A stretch of 64,000 nt of DNA, taken from the NCBI GenBank assembly GCA_017471945.1, contig JAFURH010000066.1, forward strand, positions 1 through 64,000, written 5' to 3'. The notes beneath the pieces are model-generated. The model searched no databases. It saw only the letters and a list, made by a program, of their open reading frames with translations, and was not told the DNA's origin. This DNA is from Clostridia bacterium. GTDB lineage: Bacteria > Bacillota > Clostridia > Christensenellales > Borkfalkiaceae. This document shows positions 51,959 to 60,638 of the stretch, in pieces. Numbering within the stretch: the first letter of the stretch is position 1; every line of letters starts with the position of its first letter. The position numbers and the translations under genes are program-made.

Positions 51959-53479
51959 ATGAACAAGGAAACAACCGAAGAAAAAGCCAATCGAAAAGCG
52001 GGCGTGTTAATGCCCGTTTCCTCTTTACCGTCCCCGTTCGGGATCGGTACGCTCGGCGAAGGCGCGTACGCGTTCGTGGACTGGCTGTTTGACGCGGGAA
52101 TCAAGGTCTGGCAAGTGTTGCCGCTTCTGCCTACGAGTTACGGCGACAGCCCGTATCAGTCCTGCGCTTCCGACGCGCTCAATTATTATTTTATCGACTT
52201 TGCGCTTTTGGAAGAAGAGGGCTTGCTCGAAAAAGCCGAGTACGAATCGGTAGACTGGAATGCGGACGAACGCCGGGTGGACTACGGTAAGCAATTTGCT
52301 TTAAAAACGGAGATACTTAAAAAGGCGTTTTCGCGTCTGGATAAAACGGACGCGGACTGGCTCGCTTTTTTAAGAGAAGGGCGCTATCGCGATTTTGCTC
52401 TGTTTATGACCTTAAAACGAAAATTTTCCTACCGCTCTTGGCTTGAATGGGACGAGCCGTATAAAAACGCCGATAAAAAAGCCTTACAAACTTTTGCGCG
52501 GAAAAACGCCGAGGAAATCGGGTTTTGGCAGTTCACACAGTATATTTTCTTAAAACAATGGAACGCGCTCAAAGACTACGCGCACGCGAAAGGCGTGGAG
52601 ATAATGGGCGATATGCCCATTTACGTTTCCGCCGATAGCGTGGAGAGCTGGAAATACCGCAAAGATCTGTTTATGCTCGACGAAGAAGGGAATATTTCTT
52701 TGCGCGCAGGCGTGCCGCCCGACGCGTTTTCCGAGGAAGGACAGCTTTGGGGAAATCCCGTCTACGACTGGGATAAGATGAAACAAAACGGGTATCGCTG
52801 GTGGAAGGAACGCATTGACTACGCGTTCACGCTGTTCGATATTCTTCGAATCGATCATTTTCGTGGCTTCGACCGCTTTTTCGTCGTGGAAAAAGGCGAG
52901 GAAACGGCAAAGAACGGCAAATGGCTCGACGGTCCCGGCGCAGAGCTGTTCGAAGGTTTGGAAAAATACCCCATCGTCGCGGAAGATCTGGGAATGATCG
53001 ACGAAAGCGTTCGCGCTCTGATGCGTAAAACGGGCTACCCGGGTATGAAAGTATTGCTGTTTTCCTTCGACGGAAACCCGACTTCGGAGCACAAACCGAG
53101 CACGTATCAAGAGAATATCGTCGCATACACGGGCACGCACGATAACGACACCTTAAAAGGGTATATAGAATCCCTTGACGAAACGGCGCGCATAGCTTTT
53201 GAACGGGAATTCGAAGAGGAGTGCTTAAAGCTCGAAACGCCGTATATCACGGAAACGCTCGACGACGAATGTCAAAGCGCGGTGGAGTTGGTGTTTGCCT
53301 CCAAAGCGAATTTGGTGATCGTGCCGATGCACGATATTTTGTGTTTTGGAAACGAAGCGCGGCTCAACGCGCCTTCCACTCTTTCTGCAAATAATTGGAG
53401 CTTCCGTTTCACGGTAAAGGACTTAAAACGCCGTAAAGCCGCGTGGCTGAAAGAGCTCGTCGAAAAATACAATAGATAA
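51959..53479 (+). CDS. malQ: 4-alpha-glucanotransferase (amylomaltase)
   Basis: A 506-residue GH77 enzyme that transfers maltosyl units between alpha-1,4-glucans, used in maltodextrin and glycogen metabolism. SSLPSPFGIGTLGEGAYAF is the typical opening, with YQSCASDALN; the catalytic regions are GDMPIYVSADSVESW, RIDHFRGFDRFF (nucleophile Asp), VAEDLGMIDESV (acid/base Glu) and YTGTHDNDTLKGY. Length is normal for the bacterial form. It lies two genes away from a maltodextrin-type importer with an unrelated lipoprotein gene in between, which suggests an insertion into a former mal cluster. Confidence 0.95.
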   Translation: MNKETTEEKANRKAGVLMPVSSLPSPFGIGTLGEGAYAFVDWLFDAGIKVWQVLPLLPTSYGDSPYQSCASDALNYYFIDFALLEEEGLLEKAEYESVDWNADERRVDYGKQFALKTEILKKAFSRLDKTDADWLAFLREGRYRDFALFMTLKRKFSYRSWLEWDEPYKNADKKALQTFARKNAEEIGFWQFTQYIFLKQWNALKDYAHAKGVEIMGDMPIYVSADSVESWKYRKDLFMLDEEGNISLRAGVPPDAFSEEGQLWGNPVYDWDKMKQNGYRWWKERIDYAFTLFDILRIDHFRGFDRFFVVEKGEETAKNGKWLDGPGAELFEGLEKYPIVAEDLGMIDESVRALMRKTGYPGMKVLLFSFDGNPTSEHKPSTYQENIVAYTGTHDNDTLKGYIESLDETARIAFEREFEEECLKLETPYITETLDDECQSAVELVFASKANLVIVPMHDILCFGNEARLNAPSTLSANNWSFRFTVKDLKRRKAAWLKELVEKYNR

Positions 53480-53511
53480 GAATAAAACGAATACGAAAAC
53501 GGACGAAATAT

Positions 53512-53566
53512 AAGCCCGATCCACTATGCCTTTATTCGACAAAGCGTAGTGAATCGGGCTTTTTTT
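53512..53566. terminator. Terminator after malQ
   Basis: AAGCCCGAT...CACTA pairs with TAGTG...ATCGGGCTT over a long imperfect stem, ending in seven T. The last bases overlap the stop of the convergent lipoprotein gene. Confidence 0.8.
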
Positions 53567-55121
53567 ATGAAACCAACTCCATTTCGCTTTCTAAAACTTT
53601 ATAATCAAGATAATATCCAGGGGTTAATGTTGTACTTTCTAAATCAATTATGTAATTTGATTCATCTTTAAGTTGCTGGATATATTCTTCATCTGAAGAA
53701 GTATGTTTAATATAAATTGTAAATTGGGTAATTTTGTTGTTTTCAATTTGAGTAACGGTAAACTGACGAGCTTCTCCAAGCGTATCGTGAAGTACAGCTC
53801 CAAATTCACTTATATATCGAACAGATCCTTCAGGCTTTTCTAATCCCATACCTTTTGCTTCAAATATTGCATTTATAAGGTCCTTTCTTTCTTCGTTTTC
53901 TCCAATGGTATAACCAAAAGAATATTCATTTTTCATAGTCGCATTTGCTGCTGCCGTTGCAAATATTGTGGAAGAATTTTCATCTACAAAATCAACAACG
54001 TTTACAGGCTCAGCAAGTTCAATTGAGCCAACAGTGTATTGCGGAGAAGGGACGGATATTGCATAAGTTGAAATAAACTTAAATCCTGTTATTGTTGTTT
54101 GGTCAGAGTTAATTATTCGCCACTCAGCGTCAACGAGTTTCGTTTCATCAAAAAGTCTTGTGCCATAGCATTTTTTTGCTATCTTTTCATACATACTTTC
54201 ATTTAAAGCTCTATGAACATAGTCAGTATAGTTTTCGAGTAGGTCGTCAATATTTTCTGGAAGGAATTTTTCCTTTTCATACGCAAAGACGCTAATTCGG
54301 TCATAATCATATTTAGAGAAAATTACGCTGCCAGTAAGTGCAACCGCCGTCTTTGTCTCGTCCTTGAGATTTGCGATAAGCTCGTCTTTATTTTCAGCCT
54401 TATCAACTTCGATTGTATAAATTTGAGTATTATTTTTCTCGTCAATCACAGCAAGTTCAAATTTTTGTTTCTCTTCGTCCTCGCTCACAACTTCTTTAAA
54501 GAGGGTGTTTTCGCTTGTCACGTCAGCGGCTAATTTAAGTACCTCGTTTAAATCCTCTTTAACATAGTTTTGTTTAGCGTCATAATGGAAAACTTCCACT
54601 TGCCCGCGTTTTGTTTTTAAAGTATCTGCGCTTAGGTCGTATTTTTCAAGATTTTCGTCTAAAATGTCATCAATAGCTATTGGCTGGTCAAACGAGATTC
54701 TTGCGACTTCATTTATGCGCATATATTCATCTTCGGCGTATGTGTAGTTCATTGAAATTTCGGTAATTTCGCCATCATCGTTTGCCGAAAAGCTGTAACT
54801 TTCGCTTAAAATATCTTTATTTTCGCAGAGGACTGATTTAAATTGTTGAGCAAATGCAAGCGCGGCATCTCTATTATGTATCATAAATTTCGATAAAGTC
54901 GTGGGGACTTCCACAATAGGCGGTATAACAGGCTGATCGGGTTCAATGGGTTCTGTTGGGGAAATAGGGGGAACGGGATCGTCGCTCGGAGCGGCGGGTT
55001 GTTCAATAAGCTCGTCGTTATCTTTTGAGAAACTGAAATTACAGGCATTGAAGCTTAAAGCACTGCTAAATACGATAGTTGAGATAAGTAGATTGGTCAA
55101 GATTTTTTTTGTCTTTTTCAT
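53565..55121 (-). CDS. Large putative lipoprotein with structured mRNA leader
   Basis: A 518-residue protein with a lipoprotein signal (MKKTKKILTNLLISTIVFSS, lipobox NAC). A Pro/Glu-rich spacer (about 35-65, with PVPPISPTEPIEPDQPVIPP) leads to an acidic, all beta/alpha exported domain of about 450 residues with no known motif; internal similarity is suggested by two stretches of the form EITEISMNYTYAEDEY and NKITQFTIYIKHTSSDEEY. It is AT-rich against its neighbours and splits malQ from malEFG, so it is probably acquired. Start 55121 follows AAGGAG, which itself lies directly after a terminator hairpin in the leader. Confidence 0.65.
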   Translation of the reverse strand: MKKTKKILTNLLISTIVFSSALSFNACNFSFSKDNDELIEQPAAPSDDPVPPISPTEPIEPDQPVIPPIVEVPTTLSKFMIHNRDAALAFAQQFKSVLCENKDILSESYSFSANDDGEITEISMNYTYAEDEYMRINEVARISFDQPIAIDDILDENLEKYDLSADTLKTKRGQVEVFHYDAKQNYVKEDLNEVLKLAADVTSENTLFKEVVSEDEEKQKFELAVIDEKNNTQIYTIEVDKAENKDELIANLKDETKTAVALTGSVIFSKYDYDRISVFAYEKEKFLPENIDDLLENYTDYVHRALNESMYEKIAKKCYGTRLFDETKLVDAEWRIINSDQTTITGFKFISTYAISVPSPQYTVGSIELAEPVNVVDFVDENSSTIFATAAANATMKNEYSFGYTIGENEERKDLINAIFEAKGMGLEKPEGSVRYISEFGAVLHDTLGEARQFTVTQIENNKITQFTIYIKHTSSDEEYIQQLKDESNYIIDLESTTLTPGYYLDYKVLESEMELVS

Positions 55122-55140
55122 AATGCGATTCTCCTTCAAT

Positions 55141-55170
55141 AAAAAAGTGCGTCAACCGAAGTTGACGCAC
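55141..55170 (-). terminator. Leader terminator (attenuator) of the lipoprotein gene
   Basis: On the minus strand GTGCGTCAAC-TTCG-GTTGACGCAC is followed by TTTTTT, with the ribosome binding site eight bases beyond. It can stop transcription before the gene. Confidence 0.8.
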
Positions 55171-55192
55171 AAAAACGCAAACTCCGATTGTC

Positions 55193-55347
55193 GCTAAACT
55201 AACCTTAAATAGAACGGATAAGATCCTTTGTATTCTACTAAGAGGAATTCGCATTTTTACAAAATTCAAAAGTAGAATACGACAAAAGGATATAATACGC
55301 CCTACGATAAAAAGACCGCTTTAGTTCTATTATTTAGTTAGTTTAGC
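55193..55347. repeat. 155-bp palindromic element with 11-bp perfect ends
   Basis: GCTAAACTAAC (55193-55203) and GTTAGTTTAGC (55337-55347) are perfectly complementary. Inside, GTATTCTACT/AGTAGAATAC (10 bp) and ATCCTTT/AAAGGAT (7 bp) form a second stem and GAATT/AATTC a third. It may be a structured RNA domain, a MITE, or both. Confidence 0.7.
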
Positions 55348-55353
55348 ATAATA

Positions 55354-55382
55354 AGTATAGCACATAAAAAAATTTTTATCAA
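55354..55382 (-). promoter_or_regulatory. Promoter of the lipoprotein gene
   Basis: On the minus strand TTGATA (55377-55382), 17 bp, TATACT (55354-55359). The predicted first base falls at the outer edge of the 155-bp palindrome. Confidence 0.75.
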
Positions 55383-55455
55383 GAATTTTTGCATAATAAA
55401 TAAAAACTCAAAAAATAGCGTGAAGAATATTTAGGAGATAGTTAGATAAAAACGG

Positions 55456-55486
55456 ACGGGCGACGAACCGCCCGTTTTCTTTTTTA
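55456..55486 (+). terminator. Hairpin with T run upstream of malE
   Basis: ACGGGCG (55456-55462) pairs with CGCCCGT (55469-55475), followed by TTTCTTTTTT. As no + strand gene ends nearby, it may be an attenuator in the malE leader or the remnant of a gene end. The rest of 55383-55572 holds no gene. Confidence 0.6.
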
Positions 55487-55572
55487 GAAAAATTCCCTTG
55501 CTTTCGCGTATAAAACGAGGCTCGAAAAGAAACACTAAGGGAAAAGGTTCGAAAAACGAACGAGAGGTGTAT

Positions 55573-56829
55573 ATGAAAAAATCTTTTAAATTGTTAAGCG
55601 TAGCAATGGCGATCGGCGCGGCGGGACTTTTCGGCTCGTGCGCCTCGTGCGGCGGCGGGGGCGACGACGGCTCGATCAAACTTACCGTCTGGGTTTCCGA
55701 AGCGGATAAGCCGTTTGCGCAAGAGGTCGTGAAAAACTTCAAAGCGGCGAATCCCGATAAAAAATACGACTTCACGATCGATATCCAAGGAGAAAACGAC
55801 GTGGCGACTCGCGTCTTGAAGGACGTTGAAAACGCGGCGGACGTATATTCTTATATCAACGATCAGGTGGCGAAGCTCGTCAACGGCGACGCGCTTTCTA
55901 AGATCGCGGGCGACAGGCTTACTGCGATCGAAAACGAAAACGCAAAAGACGCGGTAGATTCCGGGAAAGCGACGGTTGCCGGCGAAGAAGCGCTCTACGG
56001 GATTCCCTATACCGACAATACGTTCTTTATGTATTATAATAAATCGGTGCTTACGGAAGAGGACGTAACTTCGATCGATAAGATTCTCGCGAAATGTTCC
56101 TCGACGAAAAAATTCGCCTTCCCGATGACGGACGGCTGGTATTCCACTTCCTTCTATTTCGGTAAAGGCTTAGGGTATCAGGTGACTTACGACGATAACC
56201 TCGCCGAAACGAAGATCTCCTGTGATTTCGATAACGACACGGGTAAAGCGGTCACGCAAGCGATGTGGAATCTTGTGAGAGACGAGCGTGTAAAAGCGGA
56301 CGTGAACGATTCCAAGATCACGGCGGGTTTTAACGACGGGTCTATCGTCGCGGCGGTCACGGGTATTTGGAACAGAACGGCGATCGAACGGTATCTCGGG
56401 AATAATTTCGCCGTTGCAAAACTTCCCACGTACACCTTCAATAAGGGCGCTGCAAACGAAGAACAGGTACAACTCGTTTCCTTTGCGGGCTATAAGCTGA
56501 TGGGGGTGAACAATTATTCCAAGAACAAAGCGGACGCGATGGCGTTTGCCGAATTCTATACGAATAAAGAAAATCAGATCAAGCATTTCGAAATGCGCGG
56601 ATACGTGCCCACCAACCTCGAAGCCCGCGAAGCGGAAGGGGTGAAAAACGACGCTTGTGCGAAGGCGATCGTGGCGCAGCTTGCGCACAGTAAAACGCAA
56701 GTGGACGTTCCGTCTACCCTTTGGGTTCCGATGGAAGGGCTTGGGAACGCAATGATCACGGGAATTCAAAGCGGGAATTTTGACTTGAACGCTCAGCTCA
56801 AAGCTTGCGTGGATTCCATTAAAAAATAA
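55573..56829 (+). CDS. malE: Maltodextrin-type ABC importer binding lipoprotein
   Basis: A 418-residue extracellular sugar-binding protein of the family-1 solute binders. Signal and lipobox: MKKSFKLLSVAMAIGAAGLF then FGSC-A. The mature part has TVWVSEADKPFAQEVVKNF, the hinge-region NTFFMYYNKSVL and ATVAGEEALYGIPYTDN seen in maltose/maltodextrin binders. Start 55573 follows GAGAGGTG. It precedes two permease genes and lies near malQ, so maltodextrin is the likely substrate, but no ATPase gene is present; a shared MsmK-type ATPase encoded elsewhere would be needed. Confidence 0.88.
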   Translation: MKKSFKLLSVAMAIGAAGLFGSCASCGGGGDDGSIKLTVWVSEADKPFAQEVVKNFKAANPDKKYDFTIDIQGENDVATRVLKDVENAADVYSYINDQVAKLVNGDALSKIAGDRLTAIENENAKDAVDSGKATVAGEEALYGIPYTDNTFFMYYNKSVLTEEDVTSIDKILAKCSSTKKFAFPMTDGWYSTSFYFGKGLGYQVTYDDNLAETKISCDFDNDTGKAVTQAMWNLVRDERVKADVNDSKITAGFNDGSIVAAVTGIWNRTAIERYLGNNFAVAKLPTYTFNKGAANEEQVQLVSFAGYKLMGVNNYSKNKADAMAFAEFYTNKENQIKHFEMRGYVPTNLEAREAEGVKNDACAKAIVAQLAHSKTQVDVPSTLWVPMEGLGNAMITGIQSGNFDLNAQLKACVDSIKK

Positions 56830-56855
56830 AAACCGATCGAAGAGAGGAGGAGAGT

Positions 56856-58259
56856 ATGAGCGAGCGAATAGAAGGAAGGAAAAAGCCGAATCCGTATAAG
56901 GGATTGTTCTCGGCGTTTCGAAACGGGTCGAACGCAACGCGGCTCTCCTTCTTCGTGATGGGAAGCGGGCAGATCGCGCGTAAGCAATACGCGAAAGGCG
57001 CGTTGTATCTTTTGTTACAGGCGTTGTTTTTCGTCTATCTGTTCGGCTTCGGCGGGAGATATCTCCTGCATTTGTTTTCGGGAAACTTAGGTACGAAAGT
57101 ATCGGGCGAACAATGGAACGAAAGCTTGCAGATTTTCGAAAAAGTCGTAGGGGATAACAGTTTTTTGATCTTGCTCTACGGGGTAATGAGCCTCGTGATC
57201 ATCGCGGTGTTTTTTATCGTTTGGGCAATGAATATCAAAGGGAGCTACGAAAACGATCTGCGAATCCGCGAGGGGAAAAAACTTCCGACTTTTAAGGAGG
57301 ACCTAAAAAGTTTGGCAAACGAAAAACTCTACGCGCCGCTTTTGATCATTCCGTTTACGGGACTATTGATTTTTACGTTGATGCCGTTGATCTTTATGAT
57401 CCTGATCGCGTTTACGAACTACGATTATCGCCATCAGCCGCCCGGGAAACTGTTCGACTGGGTAGGGTTAGAGAACTTCAAAGCTCTGTTTTCCCTGTCG
57501 GGCGGAACGTCGTCGTTTGCCGCAGTGTTTTTCAGAGTGCTCGCGTGGACGTTTATCTGGGCGTTTTTTGCGACCTTCACCAACTATTTTCTGGGCTTGG
57601 TGATCGCGCTTATGATCAATAAAAAGGGAATACGGCTCAAAGCGCTTTGGCGAACGCTGTTTGTGATCGCGATCGCCGTACCGCAGTTCGTTACCCTTTT
57701 GTTGATGCAAAAAATACTCGACGGCGACGGGATCTTGAATAAGATTCTCGGTACGAATATTCTATGGCTCGGAGACGGTAGATATTTTTCCCTGCTCCCG
57801 CGCGTGATGATCATTCTCGTCAATATCTGGATCGGCGTGCCGTACACCCTTTTGATGTGTTCGGGGATCTTGATGAATATCCCCACGGATTATTACGAGG
57901 CGGCGCGCATCGACGGCGCGTCTACGGTCCGCATCTTTTTTGATATCACGTTGCCGTATATGCTTCGGGTCACAACGCCTTACCTTATCACGCAATTCGT
58001 CGGGAACATCAATAACTTCAATATCATTTGGCTACTCACGGGCGGGGGACCCGTAGACAATCTGTACTACGGCGGCGGAACGCAAGCGCAATCGACCGAC
58101 CTTCTCGTAACGTGGCTGTATCGTTTGACGACGGACAGAAATCCGCAGTATAATATCGCTTCGGTCATCGGTATCGTGATTTTCGTGATCTCCGCGATCG
58201 CGTCGTTGATCACCTTCAACCGTTCCGCTAGCTCAAAGCGGGAGGAGGAATTTCAATGA
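56856..58259 (+). CDS. malF: MalF-type sugar ABC permease
   Basis: A 467-residue permease. An N-terminal extension with three or so helices (about 30-130, YAKGALYLLLQALFFVYLFGFGG) is typical of Firmicute maltodextrin MalF. The core has six helices; the ATPase-contact EAA loop is YYEAARIDGASTVRIFFDITLPYM and the substrate-region GNINNFNIIWLLTGGGP is characteristic of MalF. It starts after AGAGGAGGAG, 26 bases past malE, and ends with ATGA shared with malG. Confidence 0.92.
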   Translation: MSERIEGRKKPNPYKGLFSAFRNGSNATRLSFFVMGSGQIARKQYAKGALYLLLQALFFVYLFGFGGRYLLHLFSGNLGTKVSGEQWNESLQIFEKVVGDNSFLILLYGVMSLVIIAVFFIVWAMNIKGSYENDLRIREGKKLPTFKEDLKSLANEKLYAPLLIIPFTGLLIFTLMPLIFMILIAFTNYDYRHQPPGKLFDWVGLENFKALFSLSGGTSSFAAVFFRVLAWTFIWAFFATFTNYFLGLVIALMINKKGIRLKALWRTLFVIAIAVPQFVTLLLMQKILDGDGILNKILGTNILWLGDGRYFSLLPRVMIILVNIWIGVPYTLLMCSGILMNIPTDYYEAARIDGASTVRIFFDITLPYMLRVTTPYLITQFVGNINNFNIIWLLTGGGPVDNLYYGGGTQAQSTDLLVTWLYRLTTDRNPQYNIASVIGIVIFVISAIASLITFNRSASSKREEEFQ

Positions 58260-59119
58260 GCGAAACCAAACTTCGAAAAAACGCTACGAAGCTTTCCAAC
58301 GCCGTCGTTTACACGCTCCTTGCGGTGCTCGGCGTGTTGTGGGTATTGCCGATCTTTTATCTGCTTTACACGGCGCTTCGAGTCCGACCCGATACGGGGA
58401 TCATCAATCAACTTTTTCCTGCGAATTTAAAGCTTGGGATGGGGAATTTCACCCGCTTGTTTACGCAAACGGAGTTCTCGACGTGGCTTCTAAATACGCT
58501 GTTCGTGTCCGTAAGTTCTTGTATTTTAACGACGGTGTTCATTTTAATGGTCAGCTATGCGCTTTCAAGGTTACGCTTTAAACTTCGCCGTCCGATTATG
58601 AACGTCTTACTCGTACTCGGTATGTTTCCGGGGTTTATGAGTATGATCGCCGTATACTTTATTTTAAAAGCGATGGGTTTAACCAATTCGCTTACGGCAT
58701 TGATTTTGGTCTATTCGGGAAGCGCGGCGCTATCGTATTATATCTGTAAGGGATTTTTCGATACGATACCGAAAGCGATGGAGGAGGCGGCGATCCTTGA
58801 CGGCGCGAGTCGGCTCGCGATCTTCTGGCGGATCACGATGCCGCTTGCAAAACCCATTATAGTTTATACGGTGCTGACTTCCTTTATATCTCCGTGGTGC
58901 GATTTCATTTTCGTCAACACGATCATAAGCGATCGGGAAAAGTACACCGTTTCGTTGGGGCTTTATAAAATGATCAACTCGGAAAAGAGCAGTTTTAACG
59001 ATAATTTCACGCTCTTTTGCGCTGGCGCGTCGGTGGTTGGCGCGATCATCGTAACGCTGTTTATGAGTATGCAACGCTACTACGTGGAAGGGATCACGAG
59101 TGGTGCGGTAAAGGGCTGA
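58256..59119 (+). CDS. malG: MalG-type sugar ABC permease
   Basis: A 287-residue permease with six helices and the EAA loop AMEEAAILDGASRLAIFWRITMPLAKP, followed by SFISPWCDFIFVNTII, typical of MalG. It is translationally coupled to malF (ATGA). Together malEFG form the membrane and binding parts of an alpha-glucan importer. A strong terminator follows. Confidence 0.92.
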   Translation: MSETKLRKNATKLSNAVVYTLLAVLGVLWVLPIFYLLYTALRVRPDTGIINQLFPANLKLGMGNFTRLFTQTEFSTWLLNTLFVSVSSCILTTVFILMVSYALSRLRFKLRRPIMNVLLVLGMFPGFMSMIAVYFILKAMGLTNSLTALILVYSGSAALSYYICKGFFDTIPKAMEEAAILDGASRLAIFWRITMPLAKPIIVYTVLTSFISPWCDFIFVNTIISDREKYTVSLGLYKMINSEKSSFNDNFTLFCAGASVVGAIIVTLFMSMQRYYVEGITSGAVKG

Positions 59120-59127
59120 GCATATAG

Positions 59128-59168
59128 AAAAACACCCGCTTATAAAGTTTGTAAGCGGGTGTTTTTTT
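59128..59168 (+). terminator. Terminator of the malEFG operon
   Basis: AACACCCGCTTA and TAAGCGGGTGTT pair around TAAAGTTTG, followed by a T run. From here to 59333 I see no gene. Confidence 0.9.
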
Positions 59169-59333
59169 GTTATTTTAAAGACTCTGAGTATATTAAGCCG
59201 TTAAAGTCTTGCAGAAGTAACCACGAGGTTGAGAAAGGTAAAGGAGGATTAAATCCCCAGAATTCATTCAAAGAAATTATGCCGTAAAAATTAAAAATTT
59301 TTTTCGTGGGAAATGCGCATAGTGAATATTCGT

Positions 59334-60227
59334 TTAGTCGGAAGATAAAGAAAAAGTCTTTTTATACTGTAAAGGCGTGAGACCGAAATGCTTTTTAAAT
59401 AGTACGATAAAGTGCGGATAATCGGAAAACCCGCTGTCTAAACAAGAGTTTAAAACGCTGGAACCGTTCCGTAAAAGTTTCTCTGCCATAAGTAAACGTT
59501 TTTGTTGAATATAAGTCCGAGGCGTGATTTTAAAAGCTTCGAAAAAATGTCGCTCCAACGTATTGACGCTTACGTGTACGGCGTCGGCAAGCTCTTTAAT
59601 CGTTATTTTTTGCGTAAGATTTTGATTTATGTAAGTAACGACGGCTTTCATTTCTTCGGATAGTAATTGAGTAGTAGGTACGACGGACTCGTTTTTTGTC
59701 AGTAAAGAAATGAGCCGAAAGAAATAAATATATTGCTCAAGAGGCGCAAGTGTTTTACTGATAAGTTTTTCGCAAATATCCGTTAATTCATTTATATCTG
59801 TCATTGAAAGAAAAATAGGCGGACGTTGTTGCTGAAAAAAGGAAAAGAGCTCTTTGTTTTCTTTAAGAGAAAACAGGATCCAATAATAAGAATGTTTTTG
59901 CTCCGCATTATAAATACAATGATGCAGTTGATTTGGCGGAACGATAAGTACGTTTCCGTATAAAAGGGGATAAATTTCGTTTTTAACCATAAAACAGGTT
60001 TCTCCCGATAAATGAATATAAAGTTCGCAATGCTTATGAGAGTGAATGTTCGGGGCCGATTTTTGAGCGGAAGCGTTTACTTGATTACGCTGTATTAAAA
60101 AATGAAACGGCTTTATTACGGGGAATAAAGCCGTTTTTGCGATATGCGCATTGATATCTCTGTGGCTTTGGTCTAAGTTATATTCCGTGTCGCCGATGTC
60201 TATAAAAAAATTTTGATTTTTATCCAT
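59334..60227 (-). CDS. AraC-family regulator of the deoxysugar operon
   Basis: A 297-residue regulator with an N-terminal cupin (HSHKHCELYIHLSGETCFMV, VPPNQLHHCIYNAEQ) that should sense a sugar, and a C-terminal AraC DNA-binding domain (KITIKELADAVHVSVNTLERHFF and VLNSCLDSGFSDYPHFIVLFKKHFGLTPLQYKK, the latter in two helices). It is divergent from rhaD across 410 bp that hold a duplicated promoter block, so it is the likely activator of the operon, in the manner of RhaS/RhaR. Its own -10 TATAAT on the minus strand is at 60259-60264, and GGATTC precedes the start. Confidence 0.88.
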   Translation of the reverse strand: MDKNQNFFIDIGDTEYNLDQSHRDINAHIAKTALFPVIKPFHFLIQRNQVNASAQKSAPNIHSHKHCELYIHLSGETCFMVKNEIYPLLYGNVLIVPPNQLHHCIYNAEQKHSYYWILFSLKENKELFSFFQQQRPPIFLSMTDINELTDICEKLISKTLAPLEQYIYFFRLISLLTKNESVVPTTQLLSEEMKAVVTYINQNLTQKITIKELADAVHVSVNTLERHFFEAFKITPRTYIQQKRLLMAEKLLRNGSSVLNSCLDSGFSDYPHFIVLFKKHFGLTPLQYKKTFSLSSD

Positions 60228-60250
60228 AAATTTGAATCCTTTTTTTGTAA

Positions 60251-60320
60251 TTTTAATGATTATATCATATTTTTTGGTTAAAAGTCAAATGAAATATGCT
60301 CTTATGTATGATATAATTTT
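60251..60320. repeat. 70-bp promoter block, first copy
   Basis: Matches 60525-60594 without gaps at about 59 of 70 positions. It holds a + strand TATAAT (60312-60317) and, inverted, the - strand TATAAT of the araC-type gene (60259-60264), so it can serve both directions. No good -35 is seen, fitting activator control. Confidence 0.7.
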
Positions 60321-60524
60321 AACCGTAAGATCTATTTTGGCAAAAATGAAAGCGGAATTTATTTTTATACAACAAAAGGTGAAGATATAAGGGAAACATT
60401 TTTTCTCAAAGGTTTAAGGAGGGTGGTTAACGCTTTTTTAACAAAACGAATCATCTTCCGAATTCCCAATATCTGTAAAAAAAATTTGTTTTTTCTTCAC
60501 GTGAAAGCATTTGATTTTTTATGA
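60321..60524. other. Spacer between the two promoter copies
   Basis: No gene is visible. Around 60385-60412, ATAAGGGAAACATTTTTT resembles the start of rhaD (ATATGAGAAACATTTTT), preceded by AAGGTGAAG, as if a decayed copy of the gene start remained. GAGGGTGG and a short AACG...CGTT-like stretch follow. Confidence 0.4.
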
Positions 60525-60594
60525 TTTTGGTGATTATTTCATATTTTTTGATTAAAGACCAAATGAAATGAGATCTTTTGTATGATATAATTTT
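60525..60594 (+). promoter_or_regulatory. 70-bp promoter block, second copy (rhaD promoter)
   Basis: Same sequence as 60251-60320 at 274 bp distance. TATAAT at 60586-60591 is about 45 bases before rhaD; no -35 is recognisable, so activation by the divergent AraC protein is likely, with both copies as binding sites. Confidence 0.65.
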
Positions 60595-60638
60595 GTTGAA
60601 AAAATTGAACAGATAAAATTTTTTAGGAGTAAAAAAAT

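Larger units (their letters stand above)
55122..55347 (-). promoter_or_regulatory. Structured leader RNA ending in a terminator before the ribosome binding site
   Basis: From the predicted transcription start (about 55347) the RNA first forms a long hairpin (55193-55347) and then a perfect 10-bp stem GTGCGTCAAC/GTTGACGCAC with TTCG loop and TTTTTT (55141-55170), immediately followed by the AAGGAG of the lipoprotein gene. This is the build of an attenuator or riboswitch-type leader. No known riboswitch consensus was recognised. Confidence 0.65.
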
